A DNA stretch of 64,000 bases from Myxacorys californica WJT36-NPBG1 (GCA_019359315.1 JAHHHO010000027.1:1-64000); one strand, 5' to 3'; positions 1 through 9,191 are shown, counted from the first letter of the stretch. Numbers and translations: made by a program. Notes: a model not told the origin generated them from the letters alone.

Positions 1-204
1 GGAAACTGCTTGTGGACTGCATAATTTTCGCTTGAAGCATCGTCAGTTAGCAACTGCTTAGGTTGGACAGATGAAAGCCTCTTGTTGTCTGGCTTCGACT
101 ACTGCCTATTTCCGATTAAGTCTAATACAGAAGGAACCGCTAAATTGCAGAACGGCGTGGAGGGCTATATCGTTAGAGAACAGTTGCCATCCTGAAATCA
201 GGTT
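1..204. other. Left edge upstream of modA
   Basis: No gene or clear promoter is seen. A short frame ends in a TAG near 61 and could be the 3' end of an upstream gene, but there is no evidence for it beyond being open. Confidence 0.3.
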
Positions 205-987
205 ATGAAAAGATATTTAATTGCAGCTGCGATCGCGATCGCAGCTTGCATCATAGCCTTACGTTTCGTACTATTCCCTACGACAGCGCAATCTAACAAG
301 CTGATTATCTCTGCGGCTGCTAGTTTAAAGGATGCCTTAGAAGACATTAAGCCAGTCTATCAACGCAGTAAAACAACCGTTGGTCTAACCTACAACTTTG
401 GGGCATCGGGCACATTGTTACAACAAATTGAACAGGGTGCGCCCGCCGATGTCTTTCTCTCGGCAGCAAAATGTCAAATGGATACACTTGATCAAGCAGG
501 CAAACTGGTAGCTGGAACCCGAAAAGACATTGCCCGAAATCGGCTCGTCTTAATCGTGCCCAGGTCGTCTAGAGGAGTGCAAAGCTTCGATCGCTTGACA
601 CAACCCGACATTAAGCGCATTGCGATCGGAGAGCCGCGCAGCGTTCCCGCCGGACAATACGCGGAACAGGTTTTGAGAAAACGAAAGCTCTACAACACTC
701 TCAAACCTAAATTTGTATTCGGTAACAATGTGCGTCAAGTGTTAGCGGCTGTTCAATCTGGGAATGCAGAGGCAGGATTTGTCTACCTTACAGATGCCAA
801 GATCTCAAATCAGGTGAAGATTGCTGTCACCGCAGACGAGGCGGATCATGCTCCAATTGTGTATCCGGTAGCGGTGCTGAGAAGTAGTAAAAACATTGAA
901 GCGGCAAAAGAGTTTGTGCAGTACTTGTCGAGTACCGACGCTAAAACCGTGTTAAGCAAGTACGGATTTGTTGTACCAACATCGTGA
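205..987 (+). CDS. modA: Molybdate ABC transporter, periplasmic substrate-binding protein ModA
   Basis: This is the periplasmic receptor that captures molybdate (or tungstate) and hands it to the membrane permease. Residues 1-30 form a signal peptide with a hydrophobic core and a TTAQS end. The mature protein opens with the family motif ISAAASLKDALEDI, followed by FGASGTLLQQIEQGAPADVF, which builds the oxyanion site in ModA proteins. The length of 260 aa is typical. The ATG at 205 has a weak AGG just upstream. The permease/ATPase gene starts about 20 bases after the stop, so the two form an operon. Molybdenum is needed for nitrate reductase, which fits nirA lying 3 kb downstream. The family assignment is firm; choice between molybdate and tungstate cannot be read from sequence. 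Confidence 0.95.
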   Translation: MKRYLIAAAIAIAACIIALRFVLFPTTAQSNKLIISAAASLKDALEDIKPVYQRSKTTVGLTYNFGASGTLLQQIEQGAPADVFLSAAKCQMDTLDQAGKLVAGTRKDIARNRLVLIVPRSSRGVQSFDRLTQPDIKRIAIGEPRSVPAGQYAEQVLRKRKLYNTLKPKFVFGNNVRQVLAAVQSGNAEAGFVYLTDAKISNQVKIAVTADEADHAPIVYPVAVLRSSKNIEAAKEFVQYLSSTDAKTVLSKYGFVVPTS

Positions 988-1006
988 GTACCAACCTTGT
1001 GACGTG

Positions 1007-2818
1007 ATGCCCCCTGCTCTCTCTCCTCTATGGATCTCGCTTAAAACTGCCCTGCTTGCCACCGGGATTACCTTCTTCTTTGGTGTTGCAGCGGCATATT
1101 GGATGCTGAACTACCGAGGCAAGGGAAAGGCACTAATCGAGAGCATCTTTGTCGCTCCCTTGATTTTGCCGCCCACAGTAGTAGGCTTTATTTTGTTGGT
1201 TCTATTTGGCAAAAATGGAGCAATCGGACAGTTGCTAAATTCGATTGACTTTAGCGTTGTGTTTACTTGGTATGGTGCTGTTGTGGCAGCGACCGTTGTT
1301 TCGTTTCCGTTGATGTATCGCACTGCATTAGGCACGTTTGAACAAATCGATCAAAATCTATTAGCCGTTGCTAAAACATTAGGCGCGTCTGACTGGACTA
1401 TTTTTCGATCTATTCTATTGCCACTCTCAACTTCAGGGATTTTGGCAGGCATCACGCTTGCGTTTGCTCGTGCGTTGGGAGAGTTTGGTGCAACTCTGAT
1501 GCTGGCAGGCAATATTCCCGAAGAAACGCAAACGATTCCGATGGCGATTTATTTTGCAGTCGAAGCGGGAGCCACGAATGAAGCATGGTTTTGGGCGATC
1601 GCAATCATGGGAATATCGCTCTCTAGCATTGCGGCAGCCAATCTTTGGCAAGATAAACGTAAACCGCAGGCTGTCAAACGCGAGCCGTTCTCTCCAGTCC
1701 TTAAGCCTGTCCTGGCTCCGCTCCTTGACGTTGCAGATTCTCCAAATCGCGGGCTAAGCGTGGAGATTGGTAAACAACTTGGCGGATTTCGAGTCGAGAT
1801 TGCGTTTCATGCCGACGCACCGTTAGGCGTGCTGGGTGCATCTGGGGCTGGAAAAAGTCTGATGCTGCGTTGTATTGCCGGAATTGAAACACCAACTTCT
1901 GGGCGGATTGTACTCAACGGACGCGTGCTGTTTGATGCCGATCGTGACATTAATCTAGCGAGCCGCGATCGCCGCATTGGTTTTTTGGTACAAAACTACG
2001 CGCTCTTTCCCCACATGACGGTGGCGCAAAACATTGCATTTGGTCTACCAAAAGGGCTGTCTCGCTCTGGTGTGCGGCAGCAGGTTGAGTCGCAGTTAAT
2101 GGCGGTGCAGCTAGAGGAGATGCACGATCGCTATCCGGCTCAACTCTCTGGCGGACAACAGCAACGTGTCGCCCTTGCGAGAGCATTGGCAAGTCAACCG
2201 GAAGCGCTGCTGCTCGACGAACCGTTTTCAGCCCTCGATACGCATCTCCGCAGTCAACTGGAACAGCAGTTGATTGCGCGTCTCGCTAGTTATCCCGGTG
2301 CGGTGCTGTTTGTTACGCACAATTTAGAAGAAGCGTATCGTGTCTGTCCAAACTTGCTAGTGATGCATGGAGGACGCGCGATCGCATTCGGGTCTAAGCG
2401 GTCGATTTTTGAGCGTCCGGCGACAGTGACAGTGGCTCAACTAACGGGATGTAAAAACTTCTCGACGGCAGTCGCGACGGCAGATAATCACATCCATGCG
2501 ATCGAGTGGGGCATTAGCTTACAGATTGCCGAGCCTCTACCCGAACAGTTTGCCTATGTTGGCATTCGCGCTCATCAAATTCTCTTTCCTCAAGACGCTC
2601 AGCAGCCTAATACGTTTCCCTGCTGGGTTGCGGCGACGAGTGAAACTCCGCATCGCATGACGATTTTTCTAAAGTTCAATGCTCCTCCGACGAGTCCGCA
2701 AGACTATCACCTTCAAGCGGAGGTCTTTAAGGAAAAATGGTTTGCGCTGAAGGCACAACCGTTGCCTTGGATGGTCTGTCTCGATTCGCTGCGGCTAATT
2801 CTGCTGACAGCAGCATGA
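1007..2818 (+). CDS. modB: Fused molybdate permease-ATPase ModBC
   Basis: Membrane permease and cytoplasmic ATPase of the molybdate importer in one chain of 603 aa. Counted from this ATG, about residues 5-215 are the permease with several membrane segments and the EAA-type loop (AKTLGASDWTIFRSILLP). The ATPase follows, with Walker A GASGAGKS near residue 277, signature LSGGQQQR near 380 and Walker B LLLDEP near 401. The last ~120 residues replace the usual molybdate-binding domain with a short TOBE-like tail. An open frame runs back to a TTG at 968 inside modA, but ATG 1007 (or GTG 1004) starts cleanly after the modA stop. ModB-ModC fusions are known in cyanobacteria. It should work with ModA, which is encoded directly upstream. 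Confidence 0.93.
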   Translation: MPPALSPLWISLKTALLATGITFFFGVAAAYWMLNYRGKGKALIESIFVAPLILPPTVVGFILLVLFGKNGAIGQLLNSIDFSVVFTWYGAVVAATVVSFPLMYRTALGTFEQIDQNLLAVAKTLGASDWTIFRSILLPLSTSGILAGITLAFARALGEFGATLMLAGNIPEETQTIPMAIYFAVEAGATNEAWFWAIAIMGISLSSIAAANLWQDKRKPQAVKREPFSPVLKPVLAPLLDVADSPNRGLSVEIGKQLGGFRVEIAFHADAPLGVLGASGAGKSLMLRCIAGIETPTSGRIVLNGRVLFDADRDINLASRDRRIGFLVQNYALFPHMTVAQNIAFGLPKGLSRSGVRQQVESQLMAVQLEEMHDRYPAQLSGGQQQRVALARALASQPEALLLDEPFSALDTHLRSQLEQQLIARLASYPGAVLFVTHNLEEAYRVCPNLLVMHGGRAIAFGSKRSIFERPATVTVAQLTGCKNFSTAVATADNHIHAIEWGISLQIAEPLPEQFAYVGIRAHQILFPQDAQQPNTFPCWVAATSETPHRMTIFLKFNAPPTSPQDYHLQAEVFKEKWFALKAQPLPWMVCLDSLRLILLTAA

Positions 2819-3309
2819 TTCTAGAACTGTCATCTAAGCACTGTCGATAGATCAAACCGTTTTCTCCACCACTTAGATAATACTCACGATCGCTTGATGC
2901 GTTCTAGATGAAGCAGGAGTCGGAGTCAGGGACATGCGATCGTAACTTAATAACAAGGAGTGGGAACGAAGAAACGAAGGCGGGAACGAAGAAACGAAGG
3001 CGGGAACGAAGAAACGTGCGATCGTAACTTAATAACAAGGAGTGGAAACGAAGAAACGAAGGTGGGAACGAAGAAACGAAGGTGGGAACGAAGAAACGTG
3101 CGATGTAACTCAATAACGAAGGCGGGAACGAAGAAACGAAGGCGGGAACGAAGAAACGTGCGATCGCAACTCAATAACGAAGGGTGAGAACTCTAGCGTT
3201 AGACCAATTCGAGAGAGCGCTAATTCGGGTTCTGGTAGCAGGTATAGTAATCTTGCCCGCAAATATAGAGCGTTAGATGTTGTAGAAGCAGTTTCCAGTA
3301 GCGTAAATT
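2819..3309. other. Intergenic region holding the tandem repeat array
   Basis: Between modBC and the ComJ-like gene. Apart from the tandem array (2962-3184) I see no convincing gene, no T-tailed terminator after modBC, and no clear promoter for the following gene. Confidence 0.6.
2962..3184. repeat. Nested tandem repeat (20-bp units in three ~80-bp blocks)
   Basis: The 20-base unit GGGAACGAAGAAACGAAGGC occurs with few changes at 2962, 2982, 3044, 3064 and 3124. Each pair is followed by a truncated unit that runs into a spacer of the type GTGCGATCGTAACTTAATAA. The whole arrangement repeats three times with periods of 82 and 80 bases (2962, 3044, 3124). A further copy of the spacer lies just before the array (2934-2961). 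Reading frames cross the array on both strands, but they only reflect the repeat and are not treated as genes. It resembles cyanobacterial tandem repeat arrays of unknown role. Strand is not meaningful. Confidence 0.9.
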
Positions 3310-3834
3310 ATGCCGAAGTTAGCATCTTTTAGTATTGGTCTTGACTATTCGCAGATGTGCATCTACGACCCAAGCCTCGAATTTCCTGGCAATGACTGGG
3401 ATGATCAGCATGTGGATCAAGGATTTACCTGGCGACCGTTCAGCGTGTCTTTTAGGACAATCGGTTCGGACGATGACTGTGATATCGAGATTTGGGACGC
3501 CTCTGAAATCAGTATTCAGCCAAATGCCGTTCGCGCAATTGTCGTCCCTTTTTCAGTTCCGATGTCAGGTAGCATCGTGATCACGGGCGGAACCAGTGTT
3601 GTACCTGAACATGAACTGAAACTACCGTCAGATGAGTATGCGCTTGTGTTTGAGTATGGCTTGAGAGAGGAGTACTGGCAGAATCCTGAGTACCAGGAAC
3701 CTGATGCTTTATTCATCCCAACGTGGTCCCGTCTGACTTTTATTCCAGATCGGTCTGTAGAGCCACGAATTTTACGAGCAGATTCGGATTTGTCTCCATC
3801 CTATCCCTTGCTGATGGAAGCTCGACCAGCATGA
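3310..3834 (+). CDS. ComJ-like protein (competence protein J family)
   Basis: A 174-aa soluble protein without signal peptide or membrane segment. Its layout matches Bacillus ComJ: an N-terminal LDYSQMCIYDP segment, a DW followed by GFTWRPFSVSF, a central RAIVVPFSVP strand, and a late LPSDEYALVFEYG segment (compare DW...GYA...ISF, VTVPFHV and LPKGDYQL in ComJ). In Bacillus, ComJ inhibits the competence nuclease NucA. No NucA homologue adjoins this gene; the staphylococcal-nuclease-like gene at 25.8 kb is a different family and far away. The call rests on pattern similarity remembered from the family, so it is moderate. The gene stands alone, between modBC and the nirA promoter. Confidence 0.55.
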   Translation: MPKLASFSIGLDYSQMCIYDPSLEFPGNDWDDQHVDQGFTWRPFSVSFRTIGSDDDCDIEIWDASEISIQPNAVRAIVVPFSVPMSGSIVITGGTSVVPEHELKLPSDEYALVFEYGLREEYWQNPEYQEPDALFIPTWSRLTFIPDRSVEPRILRADSDLSPSYPLLMEARPA

Positions 3835-4310
3835 GATCTGAGTTACCACTCTGTGTCACGCGATCGTGCCAAAGCACTATAGCTCTGCGTAGGCACTAAC
3901 CCAACAATCTATTCTTCAGTCACATTTTCTCAACAAAAGGGCAGGATGATGAATAGCTGAATAGGTTGTTGCCAAGATGCTTGGTAGACAGCAGTAGGCT
4001 GAAACGAAACCCTTCTAAAGCTAAGCGCTGAAACTTAGGCGGAAAGCCTCTGCGAAGTAATTCTTTCCGTTTAAAGCGAGCTAGCAACCCCCAAATTACT
4101 TCTCTATCAAAAGGCGGATTTGTCCTGCATCGCGTCTTTGTGTAGCAATCTCTACCGATCTAACAAATCAGATTGAATAGTCTGTCGAAGAAGAACGCTG
4201 TCTTATCTGATATCGCGATTAGCGCAGTGCGCAACTCCGAAGGAAACGCTGCTCTTAGGTTAAAGCAATCTTAAAAACAGCAGTTAACACAAAAATTAGC
4301 AGTTAACACT
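3835..4310. other. Intergenic region upstream of nirA
   Basis: Carries the NtcA promoter (4142-4183). Upstream of it is a 9-base inverted repeat GAAGTAATT (4054-4062) / AATTACTTC (4094-4102) of unknown role. No gene is seen. Confidence 0.6.
4142..4183 (+). promoter_or_regulatory. NtcA-activated promoter of nirA
   Basis: GTA at 4142-4144, eight bases, then TAC at 4153-4155 matches the NtcA consensus GTAN8TAC exactly. Exactly 22 bases later lies TAGTCT (4178-4183), which fits the -10 form TAN3T. This spacing is the canonical class II NtcA promoter used for nitrogen-assimilation genes under ammonium limitation. It lies about 130 bases upstream of the nirA start, leaving a leader of roughly 120 bases. 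Binding by NtcA is inferred from consensus and context. Confidence 0.85.
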
Positions 4311-5963
4311 ATGACAGAGACATCAGAAGTACAAACTGCCAGTGCAGTCGGCTCTCACATTGAGGCGGAAGCCGTTAACATCAACACCTCTCCATCTGAG
4401 AATGTGCCTGCTAAAACGCTAAATAAGTTTGAAAGAATCAAAGCTGAGAAAGATGGTCTAGTCCTAAAGCAGGAGCTAGATTACTTTGCAGAAATCGGTT
4501 GGGAAGCCCTCGATGAAGCCGATCGCGACTTTCGCCTGCGCGTTTTAGGCTTGTTCCATCGCAGCGTTACGCCGGGTCGGTTTATGCTGCGAATGCGAAC
4601 CGCGAATGGCATTCTTCCGAGCAGTCATCTGCGCGTGTTAGCCGAGATCGTGCAGCGCTACGGCGACGATGGCAACGCCGACATTACCACTCGTCAAAAT
4701 ATTCAACTGCGGGGAGTCCGCATTGAAGACGCGGCTGATATCTTCCGCCGATTTGAGCAGGCAGGGATGACCAGTGTGCAAACGGGAGTTGATAACGTAC
4801 GGAACGTCACCGGATCACCCGTGGCAGGGCTAGAAGCTGACGAGTTGATTGATACTCGTGGGTTAACGCGTGCGGTGCAGGACATGATCACCAATATGGG
4901 AGCAGGCAACCCAACATTCACAAATCTGCCGCGTAAATTTAACATTGCGATCGCGGGCTGTCGCGATAATTCTGTCCACGCAGAAACCAACGACCTCGCC
5001 TTCATTCCCGCCTACAAAGAGGGCGCGATCGGTTTTAATGTCATTGTTGGCGGCATGTTCTCGCCCAAGCGTTACGTAGAAGCCATTCCGCTTGATGCTT
5101 GGGTATTGCCAGAAGCAGTTGTTCCCCTATGTGAAGCGGTGCTATTGCTCTATCGCAATCATGGGTTAAGAGCCAATCGCCAGAAGTCGAGATTGATGTA
5201 TTTGGTCGATGCTTGGGGCATTGAAAAGTTTCGCTCAGAACTCGAAACTCAGTTAGGTCAAAGCCTGCAACCTGCGGCTGAAACAGATGAAATCACCTTA
5301 GACAAACGTGATCACATCGGCGTCTACCCGCAAAAGCAACCGGGACTTCACTATGTTGGCCTCCTAATTCCGATCGGTCGCCTCTATGCCCACGAGATGT
5401 TTGACCTCGCCCGCATCGCCGATACCTACGGCAGTGGAGAGATTCGCCTGACTGTAGAACAAAACCTGATCATTCCCAACGTTCCCATCAGCCGATTGCA
5501 GGCAATGCTCAACGAACCGCTGCTGCAAGAGCGCTTTCCAGCCAATCCTGATAACATGTCGCGCTGGTTAGTGTCTTGCACAGGCAATCAGTTTTGTGGC
5601 TTTGCGTTGATCGAAACTAAAAATCGGGCTTTGGCAATGATTAAAGCGCTGGAAGCTGAACTGACCGTATCGCGCCCAATCCGCATTCACTGGACGGGCT
5701 GCCCCAACTCGTGCGGACAACCGCAAGTAGCAGATATCGGCATGATGGGGACAAAAGGGCGCAAGAATGGTCAGGTTGTAGAAGCCGTTGATATTTGGAT
5801 GGGTGGCAAAGTCGGTAAAGAGGCACATCTCGGTCAGCGAGTCATGCAAGGCATTCCATGTGATGACCTTAAACCCGTGCTGCACACTTTGCTGGTCGAA
5901 CAGTTTGGCGCAGAGCCCAGACAAACCGGCTACTTTGTGCCGCCCGAACTTGCGTCTCCTTAA
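4311..5963 (+). CDS. nirA: Ferredoxin-nitrite reductase NirA
   Basis: Reduces nitrite to ammonium with six electrons from ferredoxin, in the cytoplasm, as the last step of nitrate assimilation. The protein has 550 aa with the two-fold sulfite/nitrite reductase repeat. The siroheme/4Fe-4S ligands are visible as C423-x5-C429 (CTGNQFC) and C464-x3-C468 (CPNSC). The first ~35 residues are a variable extension before the NKFERIKAEKDGL segment. The homologous sulfite reductase is longer, and the NtcA promoter upstream supports nitrite. Neither nitrate reductase (narB) nor nitrate transport genes are adjacent, unlike the nirA-nrt-narB operon of many cyanobacteria. It converges with the next gene, with 10 bases between stops. 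Confidence 0.94.
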   Translation: MTETSEVQTASAVGSHIEAEAVNINTSPSENVPAKTLNKFERIKAEKDGLVLKQELDYFAEIGWEALDEADRDFRLRVLGLFHRSVTPGRFMLRMRTANGILPSSHLRVLAEIVQRYGDDGNADITTRQNIQLRGVRIEDAADIFRRFEQAGMTSVQTGVDNVRNVTGSPVAGLEADELIDTRGLTRAVQDMITNMGAGNPTFTNLPRKFNIAIAGCRDNSVHAETNDLAFIPAYKEGAIGFNVIVGGMFSPKRYVEAIPLDAWVLPEAVVPLCEAVLLLYRNHGLRANRQKSRLMYLVDAWGIEKFRSELETQLGQSLQPAAETDEITLDKRDHIGVYPQKQPGLHYVGLLIPIGRLYAHEMFDLARIADTYGSGEIRLTVEQNLIIPNVPISRLQAMLNEPLLQERFPANPDNMSRWLVSCTGNQFCGFALIETKNRALAMIKALEAELTVSRPIRIHWTGCPNSCGQPQVADIGMMGTKGRKNGQVVEAVDIWMGGKVGKEAHLGQRVMQGIPCDDLKPVLHTLLVEQFGAEPRQTGYFVPPELASP

Positions 5964-5973
5964 CGGGAGAACC

Positions 5974-7425
5974 TCACTCTGAAGCCAATGGATCGGTGGT
6001 CGAAGTCGAAACAACTCCTGAGGTTGGAGAACGGCGTTGAAGCAGCCAACTGCCAATGATCAGAACGGCGATCGGCAGTCCAATCGAGACAAAGCTCTTG
6101 ATGCTGCTATTACTTGCGAGTGCATACTGCGCACTGCTTGATAGGCCAAACGCTAAACTGGTTAGCCCAAACAATCGTGCTCTCGGAAGCAAGGCGACAA
6201 AGGTGATCAAAATTGAGCTATACCAAGGCATTAGCCAAGGCGTTGCTATTAGCAACAACACTAGCGTGACCCATCCCATTTCCTCTAGTAGCTTCTGGGG
6301 TGTGTTATCCCAGTATCGATCGCTGCGCCATAATCGCCACGCATAAAAGCCAATGAAGCTAAGAATGGTGAGTCGCACCAAGCCTAATAAAATAGTTCGC
6401 CCTGCTTCGAGTGTTAGCCACTCTGGAGCTACAAAGATACGGGTTATATCCAACAAAAACCGTGCGATCGCAAGCAGAGATGACTGAAACTGCCCTTCTA
6501 CTCCTGGATTCAGCAAGCTACGCCATGCGGAAACATCAGGCAGGATGGTGAGGGTTAGCACACCCACGATCGCAATGGAGGCTGAGATCATTCTAAACAA
6601 CTGTTTCCCCTGCCCTCGACGCAGCAGCGCGATCGCCATTAATGGAACCCAAATCAGAGGCAGAGTTTTGGCTAACAGACCCATCCATAGCGCCGTAAAC
6701 GCTGTCCAGTAGCGCCATTTTGCATAACTAATCGCAAAGGCAATCAGACTGGTTGACACTAACAGATCGACATGGCCCGAACTGACTTGCTCCATCAGTA
6801 GCAGAGGATGCAAAAGATACGCGATCGCAACTCGATGTCGCTCCGTGGGCGGCAACCATTTCCAAATCAGAAATCCATTCAAGCTGTGCAATGCTAAACA
6901 AATGGCTTTATATACATAAACGGCAATGAGCGGATGCACAGCTACAAACGCTGCCGATACGGTAAATATGGCTTGCGAAACGAGTCCATAGGTTGAAGTC
7001 TGCCCCCAATCCACGTAGGGAGATAGCTCCGTTGAAAACGCAGCGGCTCTCACAACAAACGGGTTGACCCGGTTCAGATTCATTAACCCGGAATGTAGGT
7101 AAATATAGATATCGTTGCCCAAAGGATAGGCAATAAACGCTAGAACTAGAAACGGCGAAGCAGATTTCAATACATCCCTAAAGCGACCCGTAACCGCTGG
7201 CGGCGGATCGTGAAAGTGCTTGCCGAGCCAAATTAAATAGAGAATAGAGATGAAAACGTAGCTCAGACCAATTCCCAGTTGAACGCGGAGGTCTGGAAAC
7301 GTGGCAAACTTTTTTCCATCTGCCAGAATATAGTAGAACTTATCAATTCCCAAATGCAGAAGCGTTACGCTCAGGTAGGTTGATACCAGCAACGCCAGCG
7401 CAAATAGTAGTCTATGCTTATTCAC
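5974..7425 (-). CDS. GT-C type polytopic membrane glycosyltransferase
   Basis: A 483-aa membrane protein with about ten or more hydrophobic segments. The first luminal loop carries NDIYIYLHSGLMNLNRVNPF around residues 104-123; an acidic residue here (D105), followed later by a NPF/NPY motif, is typical of GT-C enzymes that use polyprenyl-phosphate sugar donors (mannosyltransferase families). It therefore probably transfers a sugar to a lipid or envelope glycan on the outer face of the plasma membrane. Substrate and acceptor are unknown. It is transcribed toward nirA and has no obvious operon partner. The ATG at 7425 begins a hydrophobic N-terminus as expected. Confidence 0.7.
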   Translation of the reverse strand: MNKHRLLFALALLVSTYLSVTLLHLGIDKFYYILADGKKFATFPDLRVQLGIGLSYVFISILYLIWLGKHFHDPPPAVTGRFRDVLKSASPFLVLAFIAYPLGNDIYIYLHSGLMNLNRVNPFVVRAAAFSTELSPYVDWGQTSTYGLVSQAIFTVSAAFVAVHPLIAVYVYKAICLALHSLNGFLIWKWLPPTERHRVAIAYLLHPLLLMEQVSSGHVDLLVSTSLIAFAISYAKWRYWTAFTALWMGLLAKTLPLIWVPLMAIALLRRGQGKQLFRMISASIAIVGVLTLTILPDVSAWRSLLNPGVEGQFQSSLLAIARFLLDITRIFVAPEWLTLEAGRTILLGLVRLTILSFIGFYAWRLWRSDRYWDNTPQKLLEEMGWVTLVLLLIATPWLMPWYSSILITFVALLPRARLFGLTSLAFGLSSSAQYALASNSSIKSFVSIGLPIAVLIIGSWLLQRRSPTSGVVSTSTTDPLASE

Positions 7426-7540
7426 ATATTCGGTTCAGATGAACTTTCTTTAAGATACCATTTGGATCAGTTTCTGCGATCTTAACTACAGAACTTTTGA
7501 CTAGCTCCAATGGCGTAAAGAATTTTGGTGTAAAGGATTT

Positions 7541-8557
7541 GTGCAGCACAAACGACTAATGGTGACGGTGAGTATTGGAAGTGTCCTGACGATCGCGCTG
7601 ATCGCAGGTCTCCATGTCGTGCTGCGCAATGCGATCGCGGCTCGATTACCGAGTCAGGTCTGCCTACCCATGTACGCGGCTGAGATCGTGTGTTATGCCC
7701 AGCCCGAAACTCTACTGACTCGTAAACAAAGTGCGATCGCGGTTGATCCGGCGGGCGTACTATTAGCCACCGGAGACGGCAACGTTATTCAACGGTGGGA
7801 TCTCAAAACTCGTCAATTGCTGCCGCCGCTAGTGGGTCACTCTAATTCAATTACGGCCTTGGCCATCAGTCCCGATGGACGAATACTCGCCAGTAGTAGT
7901 CTCGATCGCACGATCAAGCTCTGGGATGTGCAAACGAGCCGCTTACTCGGAACGATGCCATCAGGTCGAGCGTCGGTGCTAGTCTTTAGTCCCGATGGAC
8001 GAACGTTAGCCAGTGGAAGCCGGGTCCAGCGCTGGGCAGATGGAGTAGAAGCTCTGCCCGGAGTGCAGTTTTGGGATGTATCGACTCAGCAGTTCCGGTA
8101 CAGGTTAGGAGAACGACCTGCCCGCGCGATCGCTTTTAGTCAAGACGGACAACTCTTAGCCACCGGAGACATCAAAACAGAGGTATGGCTTGCTAAAGCA
8201 GGAGAACTTCTGCACACGCTTAATTCAGGAGATGTGACAGGATTATCCTTCGGGCAAGCGGGTCAGACGTTGATTACAGGCAGCAGCAAAATCAAAATTT
8301 GGAATCTCGCTACTGGAGAACCCGTGCGGGTGATGAAGACGGGAACATCAGATTTAGTGGTTAGCCCCGATGGCCAAATTCTAGCCACAACGGTTGGCGG
8401 TACGGTGCAGTTCTGGCAACTGCAAAGCGATCGCTATTTAGGTTTGCTGCGAACCTCGTGGTACAGCAGTTTATTTGTACAATTTGCGCTCGAAGGACAC
8501 GCGATCGTCGTGGGGAATAGCGAAGGAGTAAAAATCTGGCAAAGCCCTGAGAACTAG
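7541..8557 (+). CDS. Membrane-anchored WD40-repeat protein
   Basis: A 338-aa protein whose first ~30 residues contain one membrane or signal segment (LTIALIAGLHVVL). The rest is a beta-propeller of about six to seven WD40 blades: repeated SPDGR(I/T)LAS(S/G)S segments followed by (I/V)(K/Q)(L/F)WD or IWN. The GTG start at 7541 has AAGGA only three bases upstream; an internal ATG at 7559 is an alternative. The propeller probably faces the periplasm as a protein-protein interaction platform, which is an inference from the topology. There is no neighbouring kinase or effector domain, so its partner is unknown. Confidence 0.8.
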   Translation: MQHKRLMVTVSIGSVLTIALIAGLHVVLRNAIAARLPSQVCLPMYAAEIVCYAQPETLLTRKQSAIAVDPAGVLLATGDGNVIQRWDLKTRQLLPPLVGHSNSITALAISPDGRILASSSLDRTIKLWDVQTSRLLGTMPSGRASVLVFSPDGRTLASGSRVQRWADGVEALPGVQFWDVSTQQFRYRLGERPARAIAFSQDGQLLATGDIKTEVWLAKAGELLHTLNSGDVTGLSFGQAGQTLITGSSKIKIWNLATGEPVRVMKTGTSDLVVSPDGQILATTVGGTVQFWQLQSDRYLGLLRTSWYSSLFVQFALEGHAIVVGNSEGVKIWQSPEN

Positions 8558-9191
8558 AGGCAGAAATTCGTGAAAACGGAAAGGGTGAACAAAAGGAAAT
8601 ATTTTCTCCTTGGCTGCACGTTGCGCGGTGAGCACAGAATTCGAGTTTGTGATTGGGTAATTTCAAGAAATAGAAGTGTTGTGATCCTTCAGATATTTAA
8701 GAACACAGGACCAATGACTGGAATCAAAGACCAAACGTGTGAAATCAAGGATCAAATGATGAAATCACTGAGTCGAACGTTGTGACGCGACACATAAAGC
8801 TGTGAGTTGCGGAATCCGCTGCCGTAGTTTTGCAATCTTAATCGTGGATCTTCGCTAACAAATAAGTAGATCGCGCAATTGAAGACGCGATCGCAAGTTT
8901 TTAATCGCGCAATCAGTATACTAGAGCAGCAAATTTGTTGCACAAAGCAGAATCGAGCTTAAATTCTATGCATGTCACGAGTGAAAGCGCTATTTACGGT
9001 TCTCGTCTCGCAAGATGGGTTGCGGATCCATCCGTTGGGTCTATTGATTGATGCCAAAATACACTTAGAGCTATATTCATATGAGGTAGACCCTTAGCCA
9101 GTTTGATGTAGCACCGAACCATAAACTCTAACCTTAAACTCTAACTTTTGAGGTCGGCAAAGTTGACACGCCTGTAAATCCATCTACAAGC
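8558..9191. other. Intergenic region, no gene recognised
   Basis: About 630 bases. An imperfect direct repeat (GGAATCAAAGACCAAA, then GAAATCAAGGATCAAA) lies near 8718-8760. Short open frames here lack ribosome sites and family features. Confidence 0.5.

Noticed and set aside
2934-3184. CRISPR-like array
   Set aside because: Units are adjacent or separated by repeated spacers, not unique spacers of constant length, and no cas genes are present.
2904-3187. Reading frames on both strands across the tandem repeat
   Set aside because: They only translate the 20-base unit (FVPAFVSSFP-type repeats), have no ribosome site, and change frame with unit length.
5568-6056. 162-codon open frame antisense to nirA
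   Set aside because: It mirrors the nirA coding frame, shows no family features, and runs across the convergent gene end.
8570-8785. Small open frame between the WD40 and GH genes
   Set aside because: No ribosome site, no recognisable domain, and low-complexity composition.
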